This document shows positions 1-10,261 of a stretch of DNA of 64,000 nt, in pieces. Source of the DNA: Linepithema humile (Eukaryota; Arthropoda; Insecta; Hymenoptera; Formicidae); contig NC_090128.1 of NCBI RefSeq assembly GCF_040581485.1, positions 12,028,001 through 12,092,000 of the forward strand. Direction: 5' to 3'. Numbering within the stretch: the first letter of the stretch is position 1; every line of letters starts with the position of its first letter. Under the pieces are notes generated by a model. It searched no databases, had not been told where the DNA came from, and worked only from the letters and a program-made list of their open reading frames with translations. The translations under genes were made by a program, and so were the position numbers.

Positions 1-266
1 GACATTTACTTTACATATACACAAACGTTTTGATCATTTTATCAGACCATCTTCAGTATTTTAAAAATTTTTTTGTTATAAATCTCTATTTAAATGTATT
101 GATTAAATTTTTGACATATATATATTTATAGACTATGAAACAATTTTCAATGAATTAAACTGCCTATCTGATTAATTTTTTCAGTAATTTAGACGCAGAA
201 AGAAAAAAGCGAGTAAAGAAATTGAGTATCAGTACGAGATCAACATTGTGACTGCAAAGGACCTAC

Positions 267-3200
267 CCTTGCGCCCTTTTTGTCGCCTTCAGTTCTCACG
301 CCCAATAAACGCTTGAGCAGATAATACGAAATTTCCAATTCAATGAATATCTGCGGCAATGCGCCGACACTTCCAAGAATTTGCCCGACTAGACGATCAG
401 CACGGCACAGGGTGGGCTCGATCTTAGTTCCGACACCTTAATAAAATCACACAATACGTAAGAATTCTCATAGAATTTCAATTAATCGTGAATATTTATG
501 ATACATGTTACTTACCAATTAGACCACCCGGTACAGCGAATTGCAGTTCGTTCTGTTCAGCGAACAGAGACACAATACGTGAGAATATCGGACGACAAGT
601 TAGCTTCCCTTCGCTGTCCTTCGATACCAATCCTGGACGAACTTCGATTTCCATACCGACCTAGCATCGATAATCGCAAGCGATTATGAAATGCGTTTCG
701 AAGAAACGTATTTTGCTTGGAAATAAATTAAGTTTGTACCTTTAGCACTCCTCTGAGAATACTACCACCAGCGACGCCGCCCTTCAAGTCATCCACCTCA
801 CAACCCGGTTTGTTCACATCAAATGATCGGATAACAATCAGTCGTGGCTCCGATGTGAAATCTCTCATTGGAACCGGGATCTTCTTAGTGATGTATTCGC
901 ATAATACTTCGATGTTGTATTTCAGCTGTGCCGAAATCGGAATTATTGGCGCGCCATCCGCCACAGTACCTAAATTTGGTAAGAATTATACGAATGAGAA
1001 CAAATAGTATAGAACATGATACAAAATATAATCAATATCTATTGAACCCTTTAAAAACTGATATTAAAATATAAAAAAAAAACCGAAAATATTTTGACCC
1101 CATGAAGACAGTTTTATAAATATATAAAGTTCATACTTCGGATTTTATAGATGTAAAACTGTGTGAAAGTTTTATTAACATAATAATACCGAATAATACC
1201 TTGAATAAACTTCAAGATTTGTTCATATTGCTCCTTCGCTTGCGCTTCTTTCACCAAGTCAATTTTGTTTTGCAGGATAATTATGTGCTTTAGCTTCATA
1301 ATTTCGATAGCCGCCAAGTGCTCTGATGTTTGAGGCTGTGGGCATGACTCGTTGCCAGCTAAAATTTAATAACAAACTTTGAGATGCAAGACAACAAATA
1401 TCATCACGGAAATAATGTGTGACTGGTTTACCGATTAAAAGCAAAGCGGCGTCCATAACAGCCGCGCCGTTAAGCATAGTAGCCATAAGAATGTCGTGTC
1501 CAGGACAATCGACGAAGGAGACATGGCGAACCAATTCGAATCTTCCTTGACAAACCGGACGCAAACAAGGGAACGAGTCGTCTTTACTGGAACCGCCGGA
1601 TATGTAGCGTCCTGGCCGAGGACATTTTGCGTTGTTGCACTCATAGATCTTTGCGTTTGCATATCCTGAAACGAGGAAAGTAATCAGATAACTTATTCTC
1701 TTCCTCCCTCACTTGCACGAGAAGATTTCTCTCGAAGAGAGAATCCAATGAATGACGCAACATGACAATTTTATGGTCAAATAAATTTAACACTTTTAGC
1801 GTGAATTCGTGAGTTTTAATATTTTGTTATAAAGGCACATGTGTAAAGGATATTTACAAATATCTTCTTTTTTCGACACTTTACATTGTAATTTCTTTAC
1901 TTATAGTTTAGAGTTAGAAAGCTTATGATGAAAATACTAACTTAAAATAATTACATATTACATTTTGAAGCCGAATTATTACTCACATCGCCATAGATAT
2001 AGAGATAATGTGTTATATAACACATGTCACATAAGCTCCCTTTAAAATAATAATTAACCCTTTGCATTTGAAGGTTTTTTTGCTATTCTCATAACCATTA
2101 AAACAGACTGAATTTAAAATAATAATTTTAAACACAATGCTGTACTTATGAAGTGCACACATAGATAATAGACTCAAACATCTAAAATGTAGAGGAAAGA
2201 TATCTATTATTGTCGCCTCTCGAGTCGCCATTCGAATTGCTGCATTAAATCAAGTGGCGGATGAGAGTCGTGTGCAAAGAGTTTTACAAAATTAGATAAG
2301 ATAAATGCGGTACCGTAATTTGTCTATGTGCAAATGTTTATTATCAAGTTCATCGACAACAACGATGTGTGTATAAATCTTATAGGATACATTCTCTTTG
2401 TTGGTTTGTCCTAATATAGGTTTTAACAGTTGATACATTATTAACGTGTAATAGAGTAGTTTTATACATGTGGACAGATGTAACAGAATAATAAGTGAGT
2501 TTCTTTGTAAAGGAAAAAGATACAGCGCAAAGTGCCACATGTACATCTCTTTTGGCAGTTCAAAAACTGTTGTCACAATTAACGATAATAATGACTTAAC
2601 AGAAATAACTTATTTTATTATTTTATTCTAACGAGCAATGTGCACAACAAAACTCGCATCAATTTTTTATATATAATTCTGATAAGAGAAAAAAACGATA
2701 ATTCTAACATGAAATAATTATTACAATTTATAACTAGGTATCCGGACCGAACCGGAATCGACACAAAAAAAAAACTGAAAAAGAAAACCGTAAACCGAAA
2801 ATAATTTAGCCGATCCGATTATGATTCCGGTGAAAAAACAAAACAATTACGATTACGATTATGATTATGTGATTACGGTTCCGATTTCGGTTCGGTTCGA
2901 GTCCCTGTTTACTTTAACTATTCAATAAGTATTATATAGTAATAATTAAATTAAGATTTGGCACTAACTTGCAATACAAAGATTCATGTATCGGATTAAA
3001 TACATTACATGAAAAATGTAGTGCATCTAGATGTAATATATAATAACTATTACATTCTCTCTGTCCGCCGTGTCTGAAATGAGCGATTCCTGCTGTCGGT
3101 AATCTCAACGTTTCTTATACAGTTGACCAGCAATTGACGCCGCGTCGTGATTATATTGTATATTATTTCCCGGGCCCACTGTAATGCCCGTTAATTGCAG

Positions 3201-6200
3201 ATTCTTGAAATTATCTTAATATCAAAATGTCGAGTACAATTTGATATTGAGATTTTCATCTCCAAATAACCTCAGGTATCTGCCATCAACAGGTGTTACG
3301 GTCTGGGACATCTAATATAAAAAAATTCTTACAATAATTTTATAATTACTTGGTGCAATCAGAATACTTCATATTTATACAATCAAAAACAATTCAAAAC
3401 AACATTTTTTAAATCTGCATTAAATTTTTTTATCTAAATTACATCACTGTGCGCTATGCGCTCGAGATGCAATATCGAAAATTTTCTTTATCTAGAAATA
3501 GATTAAAAGCTTCAATCGCTTAGCACACGGACAAGTCATTAAGTAGTCCCGACTGTGCGAGCAAAAGTAAAATAAATATGCTCATAAATTTCACAATGGC
3601 TATAATATACAATTTTCTGAAGATATAATTAACGTGTTAATGAACACAGAGATATCGAGACATCGCATATGTATGTACTTGTGTCTCAGTACGCACTCTT
3701 AGAATTCTTATATAATAATATTATTTCAAGACATGTAGCTTCTACGCTTAGGTGATCGATTCAAATCTGCAGTATTCTGTTTCTGAAAATGTCTTTCTGA
3801 TAAATATCAATTGTATCATTAATATTTAGAATCTAATATATAATCGAAATACCAACAGTAATACTGCAAATCTAGCATAAAATAATATATGTCCACAAAT
3901 AGATACGTGAGAAAGATGCAGACATACTCCAAAAAAAATTATTTAATACCCTAAGAAAAAAAATGAACTACTAAAACAAAAATCGACTAATTTTTCTGCT
4001 ATAATGTCCAGAAACAAAATTCTTATTTTTAATGTTACGATGTTTGAGAAACACGTTTTTTATGCTATCCTTTTGGCGTTTGTGTTTACTTTCATCGGAA
4101 TGTAAAGATGAAAACATAGAATTGATATTAAAACAAAACCACGCAACAAACAGGTTTGTCGCATCTTCACAACTTTTAGTATATTCCAGAAACTTAACAG
4201 CTATTATTTTCGATATATAATATTCAATAATACGAATAAAAAATGAAATGTACAGTCTTCTTCATCTCGCTGCGTTATTTCTTTTTGTTTTCCTTCTTTC
4301 CAGTTCATAACGATAAACAGTTTAATCTACAGCATTTAAAAATTTGTATCTTGAAGTCTCATTTCTCTATTAGAGATAATAAAGCCAAAATAAAATCGTT
4401 ATTCGCCGTCGCAACAATTGCTAAATCATATACTAAATCATCAAGAAAAAACTGTAATAAAATATATAGTAATGACATCTTGGAAATTTTTATATTATAT
4501 CTGCAAATTATGCTTTCGCACATTATTTTTCTCGAAAGATTATTTTAAAATTGACCGATTAAAATTAATTACTACAGAGTTGCAGTAATCAAAAGGATAC
4601 ATAACGCGATTATGGTCGATAAAATCAATTGCTTGCGAATTATAATTATGAATGTTTACTTTAATACGGTTGGCAGTTTTAAATTAAAAAATGAAATTTA
4701 ATACGAATATATTCCGATTAAAAAATGAAAAATAAATTTGGAAAGATAATCGACGACAAAGTGTTGAATAAACTGTTTAACTGAGTTATTCTTAAATTAA
4801 CTAACTCCGAGTGATGTTTTCTTTTTTTTAGATTATAGATGCTAATTCAATAAACAAAATAAGATCAGAGTCAACGCTAATGTAACATTGATATAAGCGA
4901 TTCGCTTAAGGTACACACGTTTCGATAAAAATATTTCTTAAAATAAGTACCGCCGGCATGTCGCCGCGCCGCATTTGCATGGAATTCTATTCGCCGAAAC
5001 ACCATTTTCAGCATTCGGTTCGTCATCCAATAATTGCTGCTGCATCTTCTGACACGTGTAATCGAAGGTGAGCTCCTCGTTTTGTTTAATGTTCTTGGTA
5101 GCAAATAACGCGAGATTCGGTAGATTCGGGTCGAGACAGTTGATCCAGATCGCGTAGACTGCAAGATTTGGATCGCACGAGTGATTGATGAAGTGCGACA
5201 CGTTGCCGTACATGGCGGCATCCACGGTGTACGGGCACTGTTCGTCGGTTTCGTTGTAATCGAGATCGAACAAGTACGTACGACCGGTCACGTTGTACTG
5301 CTTGCCACGTTTTTCCGCCTCCTCGCTATTGATCACCTCGCCCACGTATTGTGTGACGAAAGTGCCCTTCTTGATGGCACGCAGAGTACGCACGCCCCAG
5401 CCACGGCCATTGTCCGTACGAAAGATGCACAATTGTGCATTGGTACCACGTTGCACCACTCGATTCCGGCAAGTGAGCACGTCGCAGGCGCAACGTTTGT
5501 TGCATTCGTAAATAGGAGTGCCGGGCGGCACGCGCACTCGGAACGCCGTTGTATATGGCAACGACGACGCACCGTTCTGTGCGAAGCAGCAGCCGGACTT
5601 GTCGCTGGATTCACAAACGTTGCACTCGCAGCCGATCGGCGGATCGTCCGGTATTATCACGCTATTGCCCGGCAGATAACTGTCGATGTAAAAAAAATCT
5701 TTCGGCGCACCCTCCAGATCCACCAGATTCTCCACCTGTATCTTTGGCTTGCCCTGTGAAATATTGTTCATCTCGTTCTCCCAATCGTGCAGTGAATCGA
5801 GCTGGTCACGCCGCATTTCGATCAGCTGCATGCAGAGGATATGCTGCTTGATCTTTGGTCCTAGTTTACCGCGGCGCGACGAATACTTGAAATAACGTCG
5901 AATATAGTTGTACACATCGTCCCCGGCGAAAGCGGATATGATGTTATCGACTGTCATATTCTTGCATCGCATCTGAGCCAGAAAGTGCTCCACGTCGCGT
6001 GCGTTCGGATAGAAGTTTACTTTCGTTTTGAACTGATTGATCAGCATCCGCTGTTCGTTCTCGAACTGGCACAGTAAATCGTTGCAATTGACTAGATTGC
6101 ACAGCGGCTCCCACGTGTTGTGCTGTGCATCCCAGTTTTTCCATTTAATCAGATAGAGCGAACTGCCGTTCTGCTCACGCTTCTGTATGATTTTCTCTAC

Positions 6201-9200
6201 CTCCCAGAGGTTATTCTGCTTACTAGTCGTGGAAGGAAGCTGTTTGTCCGATGCATCTACTGCCGACTTATTCTTGCTGTGCATAAAGTCGTGTAGCAAC
6301 ACCCGCACCTCCTTCAATTCGGAGGTGTGTAAACTTAAACCATCCTCTCGCACAGACGATCTATCGTCGGACGATGACTCCTCGTAGTCCGATTGTCGGC
6401 CATCACTGCCCATATCCCTCGTCCCAACACTTCTGCGTAAACAAGAATCGCCGTTAAACGCTTCGAGTGCCTGTTGCGTGATGACTCTTCGTCTAGTTCG
6501 CAGACGTTTCGACACTGACGAAATGCGGAGTACATTCTTGTCGTCCGGCCGGTGGAATATGTTGTCATGGCTCTCTGTGTCGAAAAGCCTGGGCTGCTTG
6601 GCGCATGACGGCGCGTCAATGCCTCCATCAGCAGGGGAGAGATGTCGTTTTTGGTAAACGGCCGGCGTATCGCTAATTATGCCGCCAGTTATATCTGCCG
6701 AATCGCCGCTGCTACCGCAGTCCTCCGCGTCTGCAATGCCAAACATTTAAAGAGCGTCATTTCCTATTCGATTTTTTTTCTCTTCCTCTTTTAACACGTA
6801 CGACGACTCTCCCCTATTTTTCTCACCCATTTTTCCTTCTCTTATATCTTTTTATTTTCGTTTTTGGCCTCTTTGACCTTTTTTCTTTTCATTCTCCTTT
6901 CTCTTTTTCTCTGGACGAGAATAACAACGAATAACGCCAAAGTGCTTTGCTCATGCTGTGATTATCGATTTAGATTGAATGTGACGACACGTGCAATTCT
7001 AGGTCGCTTCTTAGAAGATTCTGGTTTTTTATCCTACGCGTAACTTCAATGATCAACAAAATATCGGTTTGCACATTTACATAATATATTTTTCAATTAA
7101 TATACTATAATATCATTTTGGTTTACACTCTAATATAAAACAAACTCTCTTGACCTAAATATCGTACAGAGCACTTATAAGAAGCTGCCAGATATTTTGT
7201 TATAATTCCAGAAAATATAATATGTAACGATGAACAAATATACGAATGTATATAAACATCAATTATTGTTATATTGGGTTAGTACCATTATTTGTGACAC
7301 GCCGCAGTTTTAATCTTAAGTGAAGAGATTAACATATATATTCTAATAAAAATAAATACACAAAACAAAATAACAACATATGAAATCGCATTTAAAAAAT
7401 GTGTACATTAAATCTTCAATATGCAATATGATGTGTATTAAAGCAAAAAGCATTTTAACAATCCGCATAATTACATTCCTAATTATAACAGTGGTGGCAT
7501 TTAAATATCAATTAATTTTCAATTTTATAGTAAGCATAAAAATTATTACTTACCTTCCTTATCTCGAATTCTTTCACATTAAAGTGCACATTTCAATTAT
7601 TTAAAATAACTATTAAGTGACTTAAATTACTAATTATTTAAGTTAATTAACAGTTATTTTATTTTATAAGTATATTTAACATAAAAAAAATAATTTTTTA
7701 CTTCTCACTTGTGACATTAAAAAAAATTTAATCTATTCAATTAAGTCTTCTATTGTTTATAGTACTTTTATAAAAAATACATTATTACAAAAATGGTTTT
7801 GCAAACGCACTCACATATACACATATATATTTCTTTGCATCAAAAAAATTGTGCAATATGCAATAAAAAAATTATTCAATATATTAAATCACACTCACCA
7901 AGCTTAATAGTGATATTCCTTTCCAGTTCATTCTTAAAACGTACAGTTTGTACCCCTGAAATAGCTTTTACAATTGTCGATTTTCCATGTGCTACATGTC
8001 CAATAGTTCCTGTAATAGATGTTTACATTTTTCTATGTTTTACAATCAAATATCATAATATACTATAGAGTGGCAAAATTACACATATGATAGAATTACA
8101 ATAAGATAACTAAGTCTCAAATTAATAAAATCTTACATACTCACCAATATTAATTGTAGCTTGTCTGCTTATTACTTCGCGTGACAATGCAGTTAATTTA
8201 CTAACATCCTGTACACAAAAGCAGAGAATAAATAAATTAATTTTATATATTTCTTAATAGCAATAGTAATTTTACAAATAATCAAATAAAATTTAAGTAA
8301 TACAATTACAATTATATTAAGATACTGTTACTACTAATCTAAATAACATAAATTTAACATTCAAATATTAATATAAAATCAGAAACTCATATCTACAAAA
8401 AAAATCAAATTAAAGAAACATTTTTAATTGGTTTTTGAAAATAAAAAAAGTCCTTTTACTTTTTATTCTTTTTTTCAGTAAAAAAATTGATAAGTTTATC
8501 ATAAAAATTTAGAATATGTCTCCAGTCAGAAAAAGATAAATGACTTTCCTGTCATATATGTGATTACAATATTTACAAAATCCATAATTACAATTTAAAA
8601 TATTACTGCATTGTGTATAATGATGCATTTTCATAAAATATAAACAGTATTAACTTTTCCAGTATTAACTTTCAGTGGTGGTTTCTGTATGGCAGTTCTG
8701 TATGATTCATTATGAGCAATTTTTTCACCTTTTGTTTTATACATTTCTAGAACGTTTTATTTTAAATAAGCATGCAATTATACTTTTTAAATATTTTGAT
8801 ACTAAGATCTAAAAAGTGACCACCACTCAAAGTTAATACTGGAAAAGTTAATACTGTTTATATTTTATGAAAATGCATCATTATACACAATGCAGTAATA
8901 TTGCAGTAATATGCAGTAATCTGCAGTAATATTTTAAATTATAATTATGGATTTTGTAAATATTGTAATCACATATATGACAGGAATGTTATTAAAAGCA
9001 TAATTTGATTAATAGAAAATGAGAAAGAAAGTAGTACATAATTGATCTACGTTGGTACTAAGCTAAATATATTCCATTAAATAATAAAATTGCAGTTCTT
9101 CCTGTCTAAATTACAGTTTGATCAATAATTGACAAAAAAATTAAAAAAAATAAATCTCTTCACGTAGCCTAATTGCCAACTGGCGATAAAAATCCTTGGG

Positions 9201-9538
9201 AAAATTCGCGCCCATAATTTTTTACAAAAAAAAAAAAACTTATTAGGAACTCAAGTTATTTTGTATATTTTCTATTCTTTGAAATTTCGAATAACCATTA
9301 TATGAATTTTATTAATGATAATAAATAGACCAAAGCATTATTCCATAGATATCTGGGTTAGAGCATTGTCGCGATGAAACAATATGCTGATCGCGTGAGA
9401 AAGTACGAGGAGGTTAAGTCGTAACGAGTCGAGCAAGCTAACGCGGCGACGGTAACCGCTACTTACGAGCTTGGACAGATCTTGTTTGTAGAGATTAGGT
9501 TGGCCGGTAGTTACACCCAATCCTTCCTCGCCGCCCAT
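267..9538 (-). CDS. eIF2gamma: Translation initiation factor eIF2 subunit gamma, 3' end off the window
   Basis: GTPase subunit of eIF2, which carries initiator Met-tRNA to the 40S ribosome. Minus-strand exons: 9467-9538 (start ATG, 24 codons), 8145-8208, 7899-8009, 1432-1665, 1200-1358, 740-969, 516-660 and 267-436. Every junction is GT-AG and the phases (0,1,1,1,1,0,1,0) keep one frame, giving 395 codons. Family residues visible: G1 loop GHVAHGKST, switch region NELERNITIKLGYANAKIY, G3 DCPGH, G4 NKID, and domain II through RTEGDKKGAR. About 80 C-terminal residues are missing compared with the usual ~470, so the last exon must lie to the left of base 1. The third intron (1666-7898) is about 6.2 kb and contains the Su(var)3-9 exon, which uses the same first three exons. 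Very high similarity to the animal family. Confidence 0.96.
1666..4937 (-). other. Distal eIF2gamma intron 3 / Su(var)3-9 3' untranslated region
   Basis: AT-rich sequence with no convincing coding exon. Short ORFs at 2013-2231, 2292-2576, 4032-4220 and 4243-4548 have no family resemblance and sit in low-complexity AT-rich DNA. The Su(var)3-9 3'UTR and polyadenylation site must lie here; AATAAA on the minus strand occurs near 2613-2618, but the true site is not resolved. Imperfect CCGATT-rich inverted repeats occur near 2742-2903. Confidence 0.5.
2740..2905. repeat. Imperfect CCGATT/ATTACG-rich inverted repeat
   Basis: The left flank has CCGGACCGAACCGGAATCG and the right flank has CCGATTTCGGTTCGGTTCG, which is roughly its reverse complement. 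Between them lie degenerate repeats of GATTACGATTATG and a 10-base A run. It resembles a simple-sequence-derived or decayed foldback insertion in the intron. No target duplication was found. Confidence 0.4.
4938..9538 (-). CDS. Su(var)3-9: Su(var)3-9 histone H3K9 methyltransferase, made by alternative splicing from the eIF2gamma 5' exons
   Basis: Exons 9467-9538, 8145-8208 and 7899-8009 are shared with eIF2gamma and spliced to 4938-6730. The long exon begins right after a GCAG acceptor and joins in phase (G|AC), giving 679 codons plus stop. Approximate residues: 1-82 eIF2gamma-derived; 258-306 chromodomain (WEVEKII...YLIKWKNW...TWEP); 450-504 cysteine-rich pre-SET; 515-643 SET with GWGV, the AdoMet/lysine-site motif NHSCDPN (598-604) and the ELTFDY motif; 667-674 post-SET CKCGAATC. 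It should mono-, di- and trimethylate H3K9 in heterochromatin. The enzyme portion is intronless and clearly more GC-rich than the intron around it. Sharing of about 80 residues with eIF2gamma is known for holometabolous insects (Krauss and Reuter). An in-frame ATG lies 16 bases upstream of the acceptor, so an unspliced start cannot be excluded. Confidence 0.94.
6731..6925 (-). promoter_or_regulatory. Su(var)3-9-specific splice acceptor with a purine-rich upstream flank
   Basis: The acceptor AG is at 6732-6731 on the minus strand, within TTGGCATTGCAG. Upstream, about 6750-6925 is dominated by pyrimidines on the plus strand, so the pre-mRNA is purine-rich (GAGA, GAAA and AAGAG runs). Only a short mixed stretch lies next to the AG, with no long polypyrimidine tract. 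The competing eIF2gamma exon-4 acceptor at 1666-1667 reads CTTTCCTCGTTTCAG, a stronger tract. This fits a regulated choice between a near weak site and a distant strong one (inference). Confidence 0.55.
6747..7898 (-). other. Proximal eIF2gamma intron 3, upstream of the Su(var)3-9 exon
   Basis: Purine-rich on the minus strand near the Su(var)3-9 acceptor (6750-6925), then strongly AT-rich to the exon-3 donor at 7898. The only open frames (for example 7380-7604 plus) are AT-rich and without recognisable motifs. This segment would host any private Su(var)3-9 promoter, but no clear core motif is visible. Confidence 0.5.
8546..8986. mobile_element. Foldback MITE-like element in eIF2gamma intron 1
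   Basis: The left arm (8546-8681) starts TTCCTGTCATATATGTGATT. The right arm (8820-8986) is its reverse complement over almost the whole length, ending ATGACAGGAA. Arms are about 136 and 167 bp around a 138-bp AT-rich centre. The right arm is longer because of an inserted run of GCAGTAATAT-type units near 8896-8930. No ORF or transposase lies inside, so it would be non-autonomous. A target-site duplication was not obvious and the superfamily is unassigned. Confidence 0.8.
8896..8932. repeat. Short tandem GCAGTAATAT repeat in the right MITE arm
   Basis: Four imperfect units (GCAGTAATATT, GCAGTAATAT, GCAGTAATCT, GCAGTAATAT) stand where the left arm has a single copy (ATATTACTGC). This is a local expansion after the foldback formed. 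Confidence 0.7.
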
Positions 9539-9697
9539 TTTCCACGACTAATGAATTGATATTCTCTCGTTTACGTTTAATCGCACGAGGATTTTCACAG
9601 CCAAAATATCTCTCATAAAAAAACTGAGTGGTTCAGCTGATGATCAAACGGAGCCGACAAGAACCGATGATTTTAACTTCTACAGACTGCATAAGTT
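9539..9697 (-). promoter_or_regulatory. Presumed promoter / 5'UTR of the eIF2gamma / Su(var)3-9 locus
   Basis: The 159 bases between the shared start codon and the target duplication of the foldback element at 9698. Any upstream promoter sequence beyond this is element-derived. No TATA box was recognised. The TSS is not determined; the role is inferred from position. Confidence 0.4.
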
Positions 9698-9827
9698 GGC
9701 ATAAGCACAGATGTCTATACTAGTACTAGATCGCTAGCTTCGTCAAAAGAGCTGAGGCCGGCAAAATTTCCGGTTTCGGCCATGACACCCTACAACAAAA
9801 TGGCGACAATGCGTGTGTAATGTGTAT

Positions 9828-9996
9828 AGGCCCTCACACACAAAATGACATAACTGCATATGCATAGCATAAGACCGTCTCGACCAATGAACATCTAGCA
9901 TAAAGGTGCCATATTGATTTACATAGCATGTTCATTGGTCGAGACGGTCTTATGCTATGCATATGCAGTTATGTCATTTTGTGTGTGATGGCCTTA
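9828..9996. repeat. Inner hairpin of the 548-bp element
   Basis: About 67-bp arms (9828-9894, 9928-9996) pair almost perfectly around a 33-base loop; the arm core is AAGACCGTCTCGACCAATGA and its complement. In RNA it would form a long stable hairpin. Confidence 0.8.
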
Positions 9997-10076
9997 TATC
10001 TGTACGTGCGTATGCACATGTGATACCCGGCGTGGTGATACAAATTGATAATATTGTAAAATTCTTGAAAGATGCC

Positions 10077-10135
10077 GAGCAGTTGTTGAGCAGTTGTTGA
10101 GCAGTTGCTGAGCAGTTGTTGAGCAGTTGTTGAGC
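10077..10135. repeat. 11-bp tandem repeat AGCAGTTGTTG, about five copies
   Basis: Five near-identical units (one with TTGCTG) within the right half of the foldback element. The left half lacks the matching sequence, so the array arose or was inserted after the palindrome formed. Read on the minus strand it gives a Gln/Leu/Asn-rich ORF with no meaning. Confidence 0.8.
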
Positions 10136-10261
10136 GGCCATTTTGTTGTAGGGTGTCATGGCCGAAACCGGAAATCCTGCCAGCCTCAGTTTTTTCATAT
10201 ATATATACGTCAAAGCCTAAAGTTAGCGATCTAGTACTAGTATAGACACTGTGGGCATAAG

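Larger units (their letters stand above)
7899..9538 (-). other. Shared 5' exon block of the eIF2gamma / Su(var)3-9 locus
   Basis: Three exons (9467-9538, 8145-8208, 7899-8009) encode 82 residues plus the first base of codon 83. The block ends CTT G|gtgagt. Joining to 1665 gives CTT G|GA TAT (LGY, the eIF2gamma sequence); joining to 6730 gives CTT G|AC GCG (LDA, the Su(var)3-9 sequence). The segment includes the G1 nucleotide loop but lacks G3 and G4, so in the Su(var)3-9 product it is unlikely to be a working GTPase (inference). Confidence 0.9.
9698..10261. mobile_element. 548-bp foldback MITE with perfect 8-bp target-site duplication
   Basis: GGCATAAG occurs at 9698-9705 and again at 10254-10261, directly flanking an element at 9706-10253. 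The ends are inverted: CACAG(A)TGTCTATACTAG on the left and CTAGTATAGACACTGTG on the right. The outer arms include the segment GGCCATGACACCCTACAAC and its complement; inner arms at about 9828-9894 and 9928-9996 are nearly perfect complements. The right side carries an extra insertion with an 11-bp tandem repeat. An 8-bp duplication suits hAT- or P-type transposons; no transposase is present. It sits between eIF2gamma and ATP synthase gamma. Confidence 0.85.

Noticed and set aside
5181..5759. 192-codon plus-strand ORF
   Set aside because: Antisense shadow of the Su(var)3-9 SET/pre-SET region; no family resemblance of its own.
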